A DNA stretch of 64,000 nucleotides from Paludibaculum fermentans (GCF_015277775.1 NZ_CP063849.1:4464001-4528000), one strand, 5' to 3'; counted from the stretch's first letter, positions 53,726 to 63,754 are shown. Translations and numbers: made by a program. The notes: generated from the sequence alone by a model not told the origin.

Positions 53726-55012
53726 ATGCAATCGTTTACTGATGGCCCTGCGCCGGCCCGCGAAGAGAGCCGGCACTTGCTAGGCGCTGAAACGGAGTCC
53801 AGGCCGGCCAATTCAACTACATCTGCCGTACTCCCCCCCTTCCTGGCACGGCTCGCCGCATCGGCCTTTCTCTGCTATCTCACGGTAGGGATTCCTCTGC
53901 CCGTGCTGTCGCTTTACGTCCACGACACCCTGGGCTTTGGCGACTTCGCGGTCGGCACCGTGGTGGGCATCCAGTTCGCGGCCACCGTCCTGACCCGCAA
54001 GTACGCCGGCACCCGATCGGACCTGCACGGCGCCCGGGGCGCGGTCATGCGCGGCCTCGCCATCTCCAGCCTGGCAGGCTTCTGCTACCTCGCCGCGGTG
54101 CTGGTGCCGGGCTCCGCCTGGACCAAGCTGATGGTCCTGATTGCCGGCCGCCTGATCCTCGGCGCCGGCGAGAGCCTGATGATCACCGGCACTCTCACCT
54201 GGGGCATCGCCCTGGCGGGCCAGTCGCGGGCCGGACGAGTGATGTCCTGGACCGGCATGGCGGTCTACGGAGCCCTGGCTCTCGGTTCGCCCATCGGCTT
54301 GGCCATCCACTCGCGCTACGGCTTCGGCGCCGTGGCCTGCACGGTCACCCTACTGCCGCTGCTCGCGATGGCCGTGATCCGCAACGTGGAACGCGCCCCC
54401 ACCCGGGCCGTCCGGCAGCCCGTGCCGTTCCGGCAGGTGGTGGTCAGCGTCCTGCGTCCCGGCGGCGTGCTGGCCTTGCAGGGCGCCGGCTTCGGCTCCA
54501 TCGGAGCCTTCATCTCGCTCTACTTCCTGTCGCAGAACTGGTGGGGCGCCGGGCTCGCGCTCAGCGCCTTTGGCGGAGCCTTCGTCCTCGTGCGCCTGCT
54601 GTTCGGCCACCTGCCCGATCGCCTGGGCGGCTACCGCGTCGCCTGGGTTTCGCTGTTGGTGGAGACCGTCGGACAGCTCCTTCTATGGAAGGCACAGGGA
54701 CCGCTCACCGCGCTCGCCGGAGCCGCCATCACGGGCCTGGGCTGCTCGCTGATGTTCCCCGCGCTGGGCACCGAGGTGGTCCGCATCGCGAAGGAAGAGA
54801 GCAGGGGCGCGGCCCTTGGCGCCTTCGCGGCCTTCCAGGACGTCTCCTACGCCATCACCGGCCCCATCATGGGCATTGTCGCGACGCATGCGGGCTATGC
54901 CTCCATCTTCCTGGGTGGAGCGGCTTTGGCCGTCGCTGGCGCGGTCCTGGCCTATCCGAGGGAGAACGTAGCGGGCGCCGCCTTGCCAGTCGCGGAGGAG
55001 ATCGCCGGATGA
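53726..55012 (+). CDS. MFS transporter (YhhS/arabinose-efflux-like)
   Basis: 428 residues with a polar 35-residue N-terminus and twelve predicted membrane helices (LAASAFLCYLTVGIPLPVLSL; MVLIAGRLILGAGESLMITG; LVRLLFGHLPDRLGGYRVAW). The loop 2-3 motif is ATVLTRKYAGTRSDLHGARG and the loop 8-9 counterpart GHLPDRLGG. The family consists of inner-membrane drug or sugar exporters driven by protons. Substrate unknown. It is divergent from the kinase gene and 65 nt upstream of the sigma-54 activator, so it may share its control. Confidence 0.88.
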   Translation: MQSFTDGPAPAREESRHLLGAETESRPANSTTSAVLPPFLARLAASAFLCYLTVGIPLPVLSLYVHDTLGFGDFAVGTVVGIQFAATVLTRKYAGTRSDLHGARGAVMRGLAISSLAGFCYLAAVLVPGSAWTKLMVLIAGRLILGAGESLMITGTLTWGIALAGQSRAGRVMSWTGMAVYGALALGSPIGLAIHSRYGFGAVACTVTLLPLLAMAVIRNVERAPTRAVRQPVPFRQVVVSVLRPGGVLALQGAGFGSIGAFISLYFLSQNWWGAGLALSAFGGAFVLVRLLFGHLPDRLGGYRVAWVSLLVETVGQLLLWKAQGPLTALAGAAITGLGCSLMFPALGTEVVRIAKEESRGAALGAFAAFQDVSYAITGPIMGIVATHAGYASIFLGGAALAVAGAVLAYPRENVAGAALPVAEEIAG

Positions 55013-55077
55013 CCAGGGAAGCCGGGACGCCGTTCCGGCACAGCTAAGGACGGCGGCCGGCAGGGACGAGCGAGAGC

Positions 55078-57450
55078 ATGGGAACAGGGCACATTACGGC
55101 GGAAGCGTTCCACCAGCGGTATGAAGCGCTTTCCAGGGTGTCGCGAGCCATCCACCTCTATCGCGACCCAAAGGAGTTGCTGCGCGTTCTGGCCGAGGAA
55201 CTGCGCACCTCGGTCAACTTCAGCCTGATTGGGTTATACCTGTACGACGAGAAGACCAATCGGGTCTACAACCCGGTTCTCGAGACGGTACGGGGGCCCG
55301 GCTTCGCCATCCCCGATGATTTCCCCGCCGAGGACACCATCACGTGGAGCATCTACCGCCACGGCGAGGCGGTGGTCATTGCCTCCAGCGACAAGGAAAC
55401 CCGCTTCCCGCGCATGATGGAGGTCTACCGGACGTACGGTGTCCAGTCCGCCTGCCTGCTGCCGCTGGCAACGGCACACCGCCGGCTCGGCACGCTCCTG
55501 TTTGCCGTGGAGGAAGAGAACGGCTATGCCCAGGACGACGTGCGCTACCTGTCACTGGTCGCCGATCACGTAGCGCTGGCGGTGGACAATGCGCTGCGGG
55601 ATGAGGAGCAGCGTCAGGCCGAGACCGAGCTTCGCAAACAGAAGGCGCACCTGGAACAGCTCTTCGAACTGGCGCCGGAAGCCATTGTCCTGCGGGACAT
55701 TGAGAACCGCATTCTGAGCGTGAACCGGGAGTTCTCGACCCTCTTCGGCTACACACAGGATGAGGCGGTCGGCCGTAGCATCATCGACCTGATTGTCCCG
55801 GAAGACCGCCGGATGGAATCGGAGCGGATGCGGGCCGGGCTCAAGCGGGGCGAGCGCATCAACGCGGAGCTGATCCGCCGGCGGAAGGACGGCACGCTGC
55901 TGGATGTCTCGCTGGTTGCCGCGCCCGTGTCAGTGGGCACGGAAGTCGCGGCGATCTACGCCATCTACCGCGACATCAGCGAGCGGAAACGGGCGGAGGC
56001 CGCGTTGCGCCGCAGCGAAGCCTACCTGGCGGAAGGGCAGCGGCTGAGCCACACCGGCAGTTTGGCCCGCAACGTGGCGACGGGAGAAGTCTTCCTGAGC
56101 CAGGAGAGTATCCGCATGTTCGGGCTGGATCCGGAGGCCGCCCGGCCGACTTTGGAGGACGTGTTCCAGCGCGTCCACTCCGAAGACGTGGATACCTTCC
56201 GGAATATCGTGCGTGCGGCGCTGGTGGGCAAGAGCGACTTCGAATACGGGTTCCGCGTGGTGCTGGCCGACGGGCGCATCCGCCATGTTCAGGTGACCGG
56301 CCATCCGGTAACCAATGCCGCGGGGGTCGTGGTCGAGTTCGTCGGAACCCACATGGACGTGACGGAGCAGCGCCAATCCCGGGCTGCCCTGGAGAAGGCA
56401 CTGGAAGGGATCAAGGAGCTGAGGGATCAACTCTATGAGGAGAATGTGGCCCTGCGCCGGGAGATCGACGAGACCGCCATGTTCGAGGAGATCATCGGCA
56501 AGAGCGAGGTGCTCCGCAGCGTCCTGAAGCAGATTGAGGCCATCGCGCCGACAGACTCGACGGTGCTGATCCACGGCGAAACTGGAACCGGCAAGGAACT
56601 GATCGCGCGCGCCATCCACAATCTCAGCCCTCGTCGCCCCAATGCGTTCGCGAAGCTGAACTGCGCCTCGATTCCAACGGGCCTGATGGAGAGCGAGCTC
56701 TTCGGCCACGAGAAAGGCGCGTTTACCGGCGCCATCGCGCAGCGGGTAGGCCGCTTCGAACTCGCCAACCACGGCACGATCTTCCTCGACGAGGTGGGCG
56801 AGATCCCGCTCGAACTTCAGCCCAAGCTGCTAAGGGTTCTGCAGGAACGAGAGTTCGAACGGCTGGGCAGTTCGCGTACCCTCCACACCGACGTCCGGCT
56901 GATCGCAGCCACAAATCGCGATCTGGCGGCCATGGTGGAGGAACAGAAGTTCCGGTCGGACCTCTACTATCGCCTGAACGTAATCCCCATCCGCGTACCC
57001 GCCCTGAGGGAGCGCCCGGAAGACGTGCCGCTGCTGGTCCGGCATTTCGCTGAACTGTTCAGCCGCCGCATGAATAAGCCCATCCGGAAGATCCCCGCTG
57101 CAACGATGGATGCCCTGGTTCGCTACCAATGGCCCGGCAACGTGCGGGAACTGCAGAACATCATCGAACGAGCCGTGATCCTGTCGGAAGGCGGCGTCCT
57201 GCGAGTGCCGATGTCGGACCTGGCTGACGACACGCGATCCAGGAAGCCATTCAAAGCAGCCTCAGCCCAGAACCGGGAGGGCAACACTGTACCCGGCCGG
57301 GAGCAGATCGTCCAGGCGCTCAAAGAGTCCAAAGGGCAGGTGGGCGGAGCCGACGGAGCCGCCGCGCGCCTGGGGCTGAAGCGCACCACATTGATCGCTT
57401 ACATGAAGCGGCTCGACATCACCCCAAGGACTGTCATCAACCACTTCTGA
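55078..57450 (+). CDS. sigma-54-dependent activator, GAF-PAS-PAS-AAA-Fis
   Basis: 790 residues. GAF domain about 20-170 (LLRVLAEELRTSVNFSLIGL), first PAS about 190-305, second PAS with PAC about 315-430, and a coiled coil (ALEGIKELRDQLYEENVALR). The central AAA+ domain is about 460-700: Walker A GETGTGKE (501-508), the sigma-54-contacting loop GAFTGA (547-552), Walker B TIFLDEVGEI and a WPGNVRELQN block. A Fis-type helix-turn-helix closes it (GADGAAARLGLKRTTLIAYM, about 760-780). It is the only activator near the efflux operon, and a large inverted repeat begins at its stop codon. Confidence 0.95.
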   Translation: MGTGHITAEAFHQRYEALSRVSRAIHLYRDPKELLRVLAEELRTSVNFSLIGLYLYDEKTNRVYNPVLETVRGPGFAIPDDFPAEDTITWSIYRHGEAVVIASSDKETRFPRMMEVYRTYGVQSACLLPLATAHRRLGTLLFAVEEENGYAQDDVRYLSLVADHVALAVDNALRDEEQRQAETELRKQKAHLEQLFELAPEAIVLRDIENRILSVNREFSTLFGYTQDEAVGRSIIDLIVPEDRRMESERMRAGLKRGERINAELIRRRKDGTLLDVSLVAAPVSVGTEVAAIYAIYRDISERKRAEAALRRSEAYLAEGQRLSHTGSLARNVATGEVFLSQESIRMFGLDPEAARPTLEDVFQRVHSEDVDTFRNIVRAALVGKSDFEYGFRVVLADGRIRHVQVTGHPVTNAAGVVVEFVGTHMDVTEQRQSRAALEKALEGIKELRDQLYEENVALRREIDETAMFEEIIGKSEVLRSVLKQIEAIAPTDSTVLIHGETGTGKELIARAIHNLSPRRPNAFAKLNCASIPTGLMESELFGHEKGAFTGAIAQRVGRFELANHGTIFLDEVGEIPLELQPKLLRVLQEREFERLGSSRTLHTDVRLIAATNRDLAAMVEEQKFRSDLYYRLNVIPIRVPALRERPEDVPLLVRHFAELFSRRMNKPIRKIPAATMDALVRYQWPGNVRELQNIIERAVILSEGGVLRVPMSDLADDTRSRKPFKAASAQNREGNTVPGREQIVQALKESKGQVGGADGAAARLGLKRTTLIAYMKRLDITPRTVINHF

Positions 57451-57479
57451 CAGTGTCATGACACTCCGTGACACTGTCA
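57448..57479. promoter_or_regulatory. 32-bp inverted repeat, candidate activator binding site (UAS)
   Basis: Arms TGACAGTGTCA (57448-57458) and TGACACTGTCA (57469-57479) are perfect reverse complements; the left part also forms the palindrome GTGTCATGACAC (57453-57464). The site overlaps the activator's stop codon and lies about 80-110 bp before the candidate sigma-54 promoter, the usual place for an enhancer site. A hairpin role in RNA is possible, but no T-tract follows. Confidence 0.55.
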
Positions 57480-57558
57480 CTGCGCGTTGCGGCTTCTGCA
57501 GCTCCCGCCCATCTTCAAGAATTCCCTCCACTTAGCGACTGAACACAAGAGCGCGGCA

Positions 57559-57575
57559 TTGGCCATGCGAGTGCA
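57559..57575 (+). promoter_or_regulatory. candidate sigma-54 (-24/-12) promoter of the efflux operon
   Basis: TTGGCCATGCGAGTGCA: GG (57561-57562), ten bases, then GC (57573-57574), the invariant sigma-54 spacing. The -24 element TTGGC matches well; the -12 element GTGCA differs from TTGCA at one base. Start near 57586 gives a leader of about 135 nt. Apart from this and the repeat at 57448-57479, the 57451-57720 gap shows nothing. Confidence 0.55.
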
Positions 57576-57720
57576 TCGATCCATGGCGAAGCTGGTGTCC
57601 GATGCCCCCTCTGAACAGACGTGAGCCTCGCCGCACTGCAAGGAGAGCAGGGGTGAGGCTACCTCAAGCAACCGCCACTCCAGCCATCCGCCAGCTTCGC
57701 AGGAAGGAAAGAGTGAACCC

Positions 57721-60700
57721 GTGTGGATCATTAACGTCGCTCTCAACCGCCCCTACACGTTCATCGTGCTGGCGCTGCTCATTCTGATCATTGCCCCGGT
57801 GATGATCCTTCGTACGCCGACCGACATCTTCCCGAACATCGATATCCCCGTCATCTCCGTGGCGTGGACTTATACGGGACTGAATCCGGAAGAGCTCGAA
57901 GGACGCCTGACGTCTCCCTACGAGAAGGCGCTGACGGCACTGGTCGACAACGTGGAGCATCTGGAATCGACCACTTACAACGGCATCGTGGTGGTGAAGC
58001 TGTTTCTCCAACCCAATGCCAGCCTGGATACGGCCAACTCGCAGGTAACGGCAGCATCGCAGTTTCTGTTGCGCCAGTTGCCGCCCGGCACACAGCCGCC
58101 CATGATCATCGACCTCAACGCCTCCAGCGTCCCCATTCTGCAACTGGGCATCTCGGGAGAAGGCCTCGCCGAGCATCAGCTTAACGACCTGAGCTTGAAC
58201 CTCCTCCGGACCCAACTGGTGACGATCCCCGGAGCCGTGGTGCCCTTCCCGTTCGGGGGCAAGCAGCGCCAGGTAATGATCAACATGAACGCCGGACTGC
58301 TGCAGTCGAAAGGGCTGTCCCCACAGGACCTGCTTTCGGCGGTGAGCCTGCAGAACCTGGTGCTGCCCTCCGGCACGGCGAAGATCGGCCCGGCGGAATA
58401 CGACATCCGCCTGAACACAAGCCCGCGCAAGGTGAATGAACTGGGCTCGATCCCGATCCGGCAGGTCAGCGGCTCGACAGTTTACCTGCGGGACGTGGCC
58501 AACGTGGCGGACGGATTTGCGCCGCAGACCAATGCTGTCCGGCAGGATGGCAAGCGCGGCGTGCTGGTCACCATCGTGAAATCCGGCAAAGCCTCGACGC
58601 TCGATGTCGTGGCCGGAGTGAAGAAGATGCTCCCGCAGGTCGCCACGACGCTGCCGCCCCAGTTCCGGATGCAGCCCCTCTATGACCAGTCCATTTTCGT
58701 GAAAGGCGCGGTCACCGGCGTGATTCGGGAAGCGGTCATCGCTGCCGCACTCACCGGGCTCATGATCCTGCTCTTCCTGGGCAGTTGGCGGAGCACGTTG
58801 ATCATCGCGGTCTCGATCCCGCTATCGATCCTGACCTCCGTCATCATGCTGGGTCTGCTGGGGGAAACGATCAACATCATGACGCTGGGCGGCCTCGCCC
58901 TGGCCGTGGGCGTGCTTGTGGACGATGCCACAGTGACCATTGAGAACATCGAACGCTTCCTGGAAGAGGGGCGCGATTTGCGCACCTCGATCCTGGAAGG
59001 CGCGGGGCAGATCGCCTTGCCCGCACTGGTGGCAACGCTGTGTATCTGCATCGTGTTCCTGCCCATGTTCTTCCTGGGCGGAGTGGCGCGCTACCTCTTT
59101 GTGCCGCTGGCGGAGGCCGTCGTCTTCGCGATGCTGGCCTCTTATATCCTGTCGCGCACCCTGGTGCCGACCCTGGCCATGTACCTGCTGAAGCAGAAGC
59201 AGCACGGCGTCGTGACCCGCAATCCGCTGGTCCTGTTCCAGCGCGGATTCGAGCGGGCCTTCGAACGGCTCCGCGGCTTCTACAGCACGATCCTGTCGCG
59301 CCTGGTTGCCACGCGCAAGGTGTTCGTGCCCGTATCCCTGGCGGCCTGCGTCGCCGCCTTCGCGCTGGTTCCCTTCCTCGGCCAGGACTTCTTCCCCAAC
59401 ACGGATAGCGGCCAGTTCATCCTGCATGTGCGCGCTCAGAGCGGCCTGCGCATTGAGGAAACCGCACGGCTGTGCGACCTGGTCGAGAACCGTATCCGCA
59501 AGACGGTGCCGGCTGACGAACTGGGCACCATCATCGACAACATCGGCCTGCCCTACAGCCAGCTCAATTTGCAGCGCATGGTGTCGGGCACCATCGGAGC
59601 CGGCGACGCCGACGTCATGGTCTCGCTGAAGGAGAATCACCGCCCCACGGCAGACTATGTGAGGCGGCTACGCACAGAGCTCAGGGACGAGTTTCCCGGC
59701 ACGACGTTCTCTTTCCTGCCGGCCGACATTGTGACCCAGATCCTGAACTTCGGCCTCCCCGCGCCCATCGACATCCAGATCGAAGGCGCCGATGGAGCGG
59801 GCAATCACAAGGTGGCGAACCGCATCCTGCAACAGCTGCGACAGGTGCCGGGCCTGGCGGATCTGCGCATCCAGCAGCCGGAAGACTACCCGGTGTTCGA
59901 CGTGACGGTCGACCGGACGAAGGCGCTGCAGGGCGGGTACACGCAGCGCGACGTCGCCGTGAGCCTGCTGAACACGCTCAGCGGCAGCTTCCAGACCCAG
60001 CCCATGTTCTTCCTGAACTACCAGAATGGCGTGAACTACAGCATGGTCGCCCAGACGCCGCAGTATCAGATGCAGACCCTGCAGGAGTTGAAGGCGATTC
60101 CCATCACAGCCACGGGCATGACGAGACCCGAGATCCTGGCCGACGTGGCCTCGATCACCCGCGGCAATGAGAAGGCCGTCGTGTCGCACTACAACATCCG
60201 CCGGGTGCTGGATGTCTATGGCGCCGTGCAGGATCGCGACCTCGGCGCCGTCGGACGCGACGTCCAGCGGATCGTGCAGCAGAACGCGCCGTCGCTGCCG
60301 CGCGGCAGCTTCCTCCACGTGCGGGGCCAGCTGCAGACGATGCGCACCTCGTACATCGGGTTGCTGGCGGGCCTGGGCTTCGCCATCTTCCTCGTCTACC
60401 TGCTCATCGTGGTGAACTTCCAGTCCTGGCTGGATCCGTTCATCATCATCACCGCCTTGCCCGCGGCCCTGGCCGGCATCGTGCTCTTCCTGTTCTTCAC
60501 GCACACGACCCTGAGCGTGCCGGCGTTGATGGGCGCCATTATGTGCATGGGCGTCGCCACCGCCAACAGCATCCTGGTCGTCTCCTTCGCCAAGGAGCGG
60601 CTCGCCGTTCACAAAGACTCGATCCGGGCAGCGCTGGAAGCCGGGTCGGCCCGCTTCCGCCCCGTCCTGATGACGGCCACCGCCATGATCATCGGCATGA

Positions 60701-60897
60701 TCCCGATGGCGCTGGGAGCGGGCGACGGCGGCGAGCAGAACGCCCCGCTGGGCCGTGCCGTGATCGGCGGCCTGATGCTGGCCACCCTGGCTACTTTGGC
60801 CTTCGTACCGGCGGTCTTCGCGTGGCTGCACGGCCGGGGGAACGCACCATCCCACAAAAACCCTGAAGAACCCGCGCAGGAGCTCGCGGGCGCCTGA
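57721..60897 (+). CDS. RND efflux inner-membrane pump (HAE1/AcrB-like)
   Basis: 1058 residues from GTG 57721, with GGAAAG about 9 nt upstream. Twelve membrane helices with two large periplasmic loops (about 35-335 and 555-860). TM4 carries VGVLVDDATVTIEN; Asp401 and Asp402 match the proton-relay pair Asp407/408 of AcrB. Typical starts are MWIINVALNRPYTFIVLALL and PTDIFPNIDIPVIS. The pump exports toxic compounds with the adaptor and outer-membrane channel encoded next, in exchange for protons. Substrate range cannot be read from sequence. First gene of the operon, after a sigma-54-like promoter. Confidence 0.95.
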   Translation: MWIINVALNRPYTFIVLALLILIIAPVMILRTPTDIFPNIDIPVISVAWTYTGLNPEELEGRLTSPYEKALTALVDNVEHLESTTYNGIVVVKLFLQPNASLDTANSQVTAASQFLLRQLPPGTQPPMIIDLNASSVPILQLGISGEGLAEHQLNDLSLNLLRTQLVTIPGAVVPFPFGGKQRQVMINMNAGLLQSKGLSPQDLLSAVSLQNLVLPSGTAKIGPAEYDIRLNTSPRKVNELGSIPIRQVSGSTVYLRDVANVADGFAPQTNAVRQDGKRGVLVTIVKSGKASTLDVVAGVKKMLPQVATTLPPQFRMQPLYDQSIFVKGAVTGVIREAVIAAALTGLMILLFLGSWRSTLIIAVSIPLSILTSVIMLGLLGETINIMTLGGLALAVGVLVDDATVTIENIERFLEEGRDLRTSILEGAGQIALPALVATLCICIVFLPMFFLGGVARYLFVPLAEAVVFAMLASYILSRTLVPTLAMYLLKQKQHGVVTRNPLVLFQRGFERAFERLRGFYSTILSRLVATRKVFVPVSLAACVAAFALVPFLGQDFFPNTDSGQFILHVRAQSGLRIEETARLCDLVENRIRKTVPADELGTIIDNIGLPYSQLNLQRMVSGTIGAGDADVMVSLKENHRPTADYVRRLRTELRDEFPGTTFSFLPADIVTQILNFGLPAPIDIQIEGADGAGNHKVANRILQQLRQVPGLADLRIQQPEDYPVFDVTVDRTKALQGGYTQRDVAVSLLNTLSGSFQTQPMFFLNYQNGVNYSMVAQTPQYQMQTLQELKAIPITATGMTRPEILADVASITRGNEKAVVSHYNIRRVLDVYGAVQDRDLGAVGRDVQRIVQQNAPSLPRGSFLHVRGQLQTMRTSYIGLLAGLGFAIFLVYLLIVVNFQSWLDPFIIITALPAALAGIVLFLFFTHTTLSVPALMGAIMCMGVATANSILVVSFAKERLAVHKDSIRAALEAGSARFRPVLMTATAMIIGMIPMALGAGDGGEQNAPLGRAVIGGLMLATLATLAFVPAVFAWLHGRGNAPSHKNPEEPAQELAGA

Positions 60898-60912
60898 ACA
60901 AGGAGAACCGAT

Positions 60913-62100
60913 ATGACATCCGAAGTGGAACCAACCCAAACCGAGACACCGCCCGAGGTGCGCCCCGCCAATGGGGCAATGCGGATATTGAGCATGATTT
61001 CCCTCACGATCCTGGCCGGACTCGCCGCCCTGGTGTTCACTGGCGTGCGCGCCCGCAGCGCGGCCACCGAAACCCTGTCGCACTCGGCGCAGGATGGCGC
61101 GGCCCGGCGTGTCTCCGTGGTCCGCCCGCAACTTGCCGGCGACCAGGAGGAACTGGTGCTGCCCGCCAGTATTCAGGCCTATGCGGAAGCTCCCATCTAC
61201 GCGCGCACCCATGGCTACCTGAAGCGCTGGTACTTCGACATCGGCGCGCACGTCAAGGAGGGCGACCTGCTGGCGGAGATCGAGACGCCCGAGGTCGACC
61301 ATCAACTGGCCCAGGCCCGGGCCGACCTCCAGAGCGTGCAAGCCAATCTTGAACTGGCCCGCACCACTGCGGCCCGCTGGAACGGGCTGCTGGCCCGCCA
61401 CGCCGTGTCAAAGCAGGAGACCGACCAGGCCGTCAGTGACCTCACCGCCAAGCAGGCCGCCGTTGACGCGAGCATGGCGAACGTGCGGCGACTGGAAGAG
61501 CTGCAGGGCTACGAGAAAGTCTACGCTCCCTTTGAAGGTGTCATTACCGCGCGCCAGACCGACGTGGGCGCCCTGATCGACGCCGGATCCTCGCCGCGCG
61601 AGCTCTTCCACCTGGCGTCCATCCGGAAGCTGCGCGTCTTCGTGGCGGTTCCGGAGGTCTCATCGGCCTCTGTGCGCAACGGCGCGCCGGTGAGGCTCAC
61701 TGCCGACCAGTTCCCGAACAGGGTGTTCCAGGGAGTCCTGGTGAGGAACTCGAGCTCCATCGATCCGGCATCGCGCACCCTGAATGTGGAGGTGGACATC
61801 GACAACTCCTCAGGAGAGCTGCTGCCGGGCTCCTATGCCTTCGTCCACCTGCGTGTGCCCGGCGCCGCCAAAGCCTGGGAGATCCCATCGAGCGCGCTGC
61901 TGTTTCGCGCGGAAGGCCTCCGGGTCGCGGTCGTTCGAGGCAGCCGGGCCGAGCTGGTTCCCATCTCCATCGGGCGTGACTTTGGAGCCATGGTGGAGGT
62001 CAATTCAGGACTGCGGCCGGACGATGAGGTGGTCCAGTCGCCGTCCGATTCGCTGATCACCGGCACGCCGGTCCAGATCGCAAAGGCGGCTCAAAAATGA
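60913..62100 (+). CDS. RND efflux periplasmic adaptor (membrane fusion protein)
   Basis: 395 residues; AAGGAG lies about 10 nt before the ATG. One N-terminal membrane anchor (about 25-45, ILSMISLTILAGLAALVFTG), so it is not a lipoprotein. Then come a biotinyl/lipoyl-like half-motif (APIYARTHGYLKRWYFDIGA), an alpha-helical hairpin (about 130-195, QARADLQSVQANLELARTTA), and beta-barrel and membrane-proximal domains (VYAPFEGVITARQTDVGALI). It bridges the RND pump and the outer-membrane channel across the periplasm. Ends in a 4-nt overlap (ATGA) with the channel gene. Confidence 0.93.
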   Translation: MTSEVEPTQTETPPEVRPANGAMRILSMISLTILAGLAALVFTGVRARSAATETLSHSAQDGAARRVSVVRPQLAGDQEELVLPASIQAYAEAPIYARTHGYLKRWYFDIGAHVKEGDLLAEIETPEVDHQLAQARADLQSVQANLELARTTAARWNGLLARHAVSKQETDQAVSDLTAKQAAVDASMANVRRLEELQGYEKVYAPFEGVITARQTDVGALIDAGSSPRELFHLASIRKLRVFVAVPEVSSASVRNGAPVRLTADQFPNRVFQGVLVRNSSSIDPASRTLNVEVDIDNSSGELLPGSYAFVHLRVPGAAKAWEIPSSALLFRAEGLRVAVVRGSRAELVPISIGRDFGAMVEVNSGLRPDDEVVQSPSDSLITGTPVQIAKAAQK

Positions 62101-63569
62101 GACACATTCCGCTGGTGATTCTTTGCGCGGCATTGCTGCTGCTCTCGGGCTGCATGGTGGGCCCAAAGTACGTCCGGCCCCACGTACCGGCCACACCCCG
62201 GTTCAAGGAGACCGGCCCGGATTCGTTCAAGGAGATGGATGGGTGGAAGACGGCGCAGCCGGGCGATGCGCAACTGCGCGGCAAGTGGTGGGAGCTGTTC
62301 AACGACCCCAAGCTCAATGAACTGGAGGAACAGGTCGACGGCGCGAACCAGACATTGAAGCAGGCCGAGGCTGCGTTCCAGGGCGCCCGGTCCGTGATCC
62401 GCGCGCGCAGGTCCGAGATGGCGCCAACGGTCACCGCGGGCGCCTCCACGGGAGCCGAGCGGCTCTCTGCGAACCAGCCCTACTTCAACAAATCCGCCGC
62501 CAACAACGGCGTGGGCTCCTTCTCGCTGCCCTTTGACCTGAACTACGAAATTGATCTTTGGGGCAGGATCCGGCGCCAGATCACCAGTGCCGCCGAGCAG
62601 GCCCAGGCCAGCGCGGCGGACCTGGAAACCGCCCGTCTCAGCCTGCACGCCGAACTGGCCATGGACTACTTCGAGCTCCGCAGCGCGGACGCACAGAAGC
62701 GCCTTTTGTCCGATACGGTGAAGGCCTATGCGGAGGCGCTCCAATTGACACAGGATCGTTTTGACGGCGGAGCCTCGCCGCTCTCCGATGTGACCCAGGC
62801 GCGCACCCAGTTGCAAACGGCGCAGGTAGCCGAAACCGACGTGGCCGTCGACCGCGCGCGTTATGAGCACGCGATCGCCGTGCTGGTGGGCAAGCCTCCG
62901 GCCGAACTCAATCTCGAGCCAATGCCGCTGACCATCCAGCAACCGATGCTACCGGCCATCCCCGGTGTCCTTCCTTCCCAGTTGCTGGAACGGAGACCCG
63001 ACATTGCCGCCGCCGAGCGCCGCATGGCCTCGGCCAACGAACAGATCGGAATCGCGCGGGCCGCCTGGTTCCCGACGCTCAGCCTCTCGGCGGTGGCGGG
63101 ATTTGCCGGCACTTCCGCCCTGAACTGGTTCAGTTGGCCGAGCCGGATGTGGGCGGTGGGCCCCGCGGTTTCGCAGACCCTGTTCGATTACGGCCTGCGC
63201 CGGGCGACTTCGGAAGCAGCAAGGGCCGGCTATGAGGCGACTGTAGCGAGCTACCGCCAGTCGGCGCTGACGGCGTTCCAACAGGTGGAAGACAACCTGG
63301 CCGCCCTGCGTGAACTGGAGAAAGAGGCACGGCAGCAGACCGCGGCCACCGATTCGGCCCTGCAGTCGCTCGACATATTCAAGGTCCGTTACGAAGGCGG
63401 GGTGGACACCTACCTCCAGGTGATCACCTCGCAAACGGCCGCCCTGCAGAATCAGCGGAACGAGATCGACATCCTGCGGCAGCGCATTGAAGCGCATATC
63501 CTGTTGGTTAAGGCCTTAGGCGGGGGCTGGACCTCGTCGAGCCTGCCGCAACTGGCGAAGGTTCCCTAG
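62097..63569 (+). CDS. RND outer-membrane channel lipoprotein (NodT/OprM-like)
   Basis: 490 residues. Lipobox LLLSGC with Cys19 for lipid anchoring, followed by MVGPKYVRPHVP, the NodT-family start. Two outer-membrane efflux protein repeats are present: the first has WWELFNDPKLNELEEQV and LEIDLWG-type text (NYEIDLWGRIRRQITSA), the second has QLLERRPDIAAAERRMASAN and FDYGLRRATSEAARAG. Trimers of such proteins form the TolC-like exit duct. It completes the pump-adaptor-channel set with no gaps between genes. Confidence 0.93.
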   Translation: MRHIPLVILCAALLLLSGCMVGPKYVRPHVPATPRFKETGPDSFKEMDGWKTAQPGDAQLRGKWWELFNDPKLNELEEQVDGANQTLKQAEAAFQGARSVIRARRSEMAPTVTAGASTGAERLSANQPYFNKSAANNGVGSFSLPFDLNYEIDLWGRIRRQITSAAEQAQASAADLETARLSLHAELAMDYFELRSADAQKRLLSDTVKAYAEALQLTQDRFDGGASPLSDVTQARTQLQTAQVAETDVAVDRARYEHAIAVLVGKPPAELNLEPMPLTIQQPMLPAIPGVLPSQLLERRPDIAAAERRMASANEQIGIARAAWFPTLSLSAVAGFAGTSALNWFSWPSRMWAVGPAVSQTLFDYGLRRATSEAARAGYEATVASYRQSALTAFQQVEDNLAALRELEKEARQQTAATDSALQSLDIFKVRYEGGVDTYLQVITSQTAALQNQRNEIDILRQRIEAHILLVKALGGGWTSSSLPQLAKVP

Positions 63570-63754
63570 GCGCCGCGCCAGGTGCCTGCATCGCTGGACG
63601 GAAGATGCCCCACAGCCTGTGGAATTACCCCCGAGGATGTCATACAGTGGGCCGGTGAGATCGCGCGAAGCAGAGGAGCGGTAACTCTATGCGGCTTGAT
63701 CGGGAACCAGAGTGGAATCAGGCAGGGCGGAGGCGTCCTGGCCTGCGATCATCG

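Noticed and set aside
59668-61401. 577-codon frame antisense to the RND pump and adaptor genes
   Set aside because: Gly/His/Gln-rich shadow; spans two genes of a clear operon.
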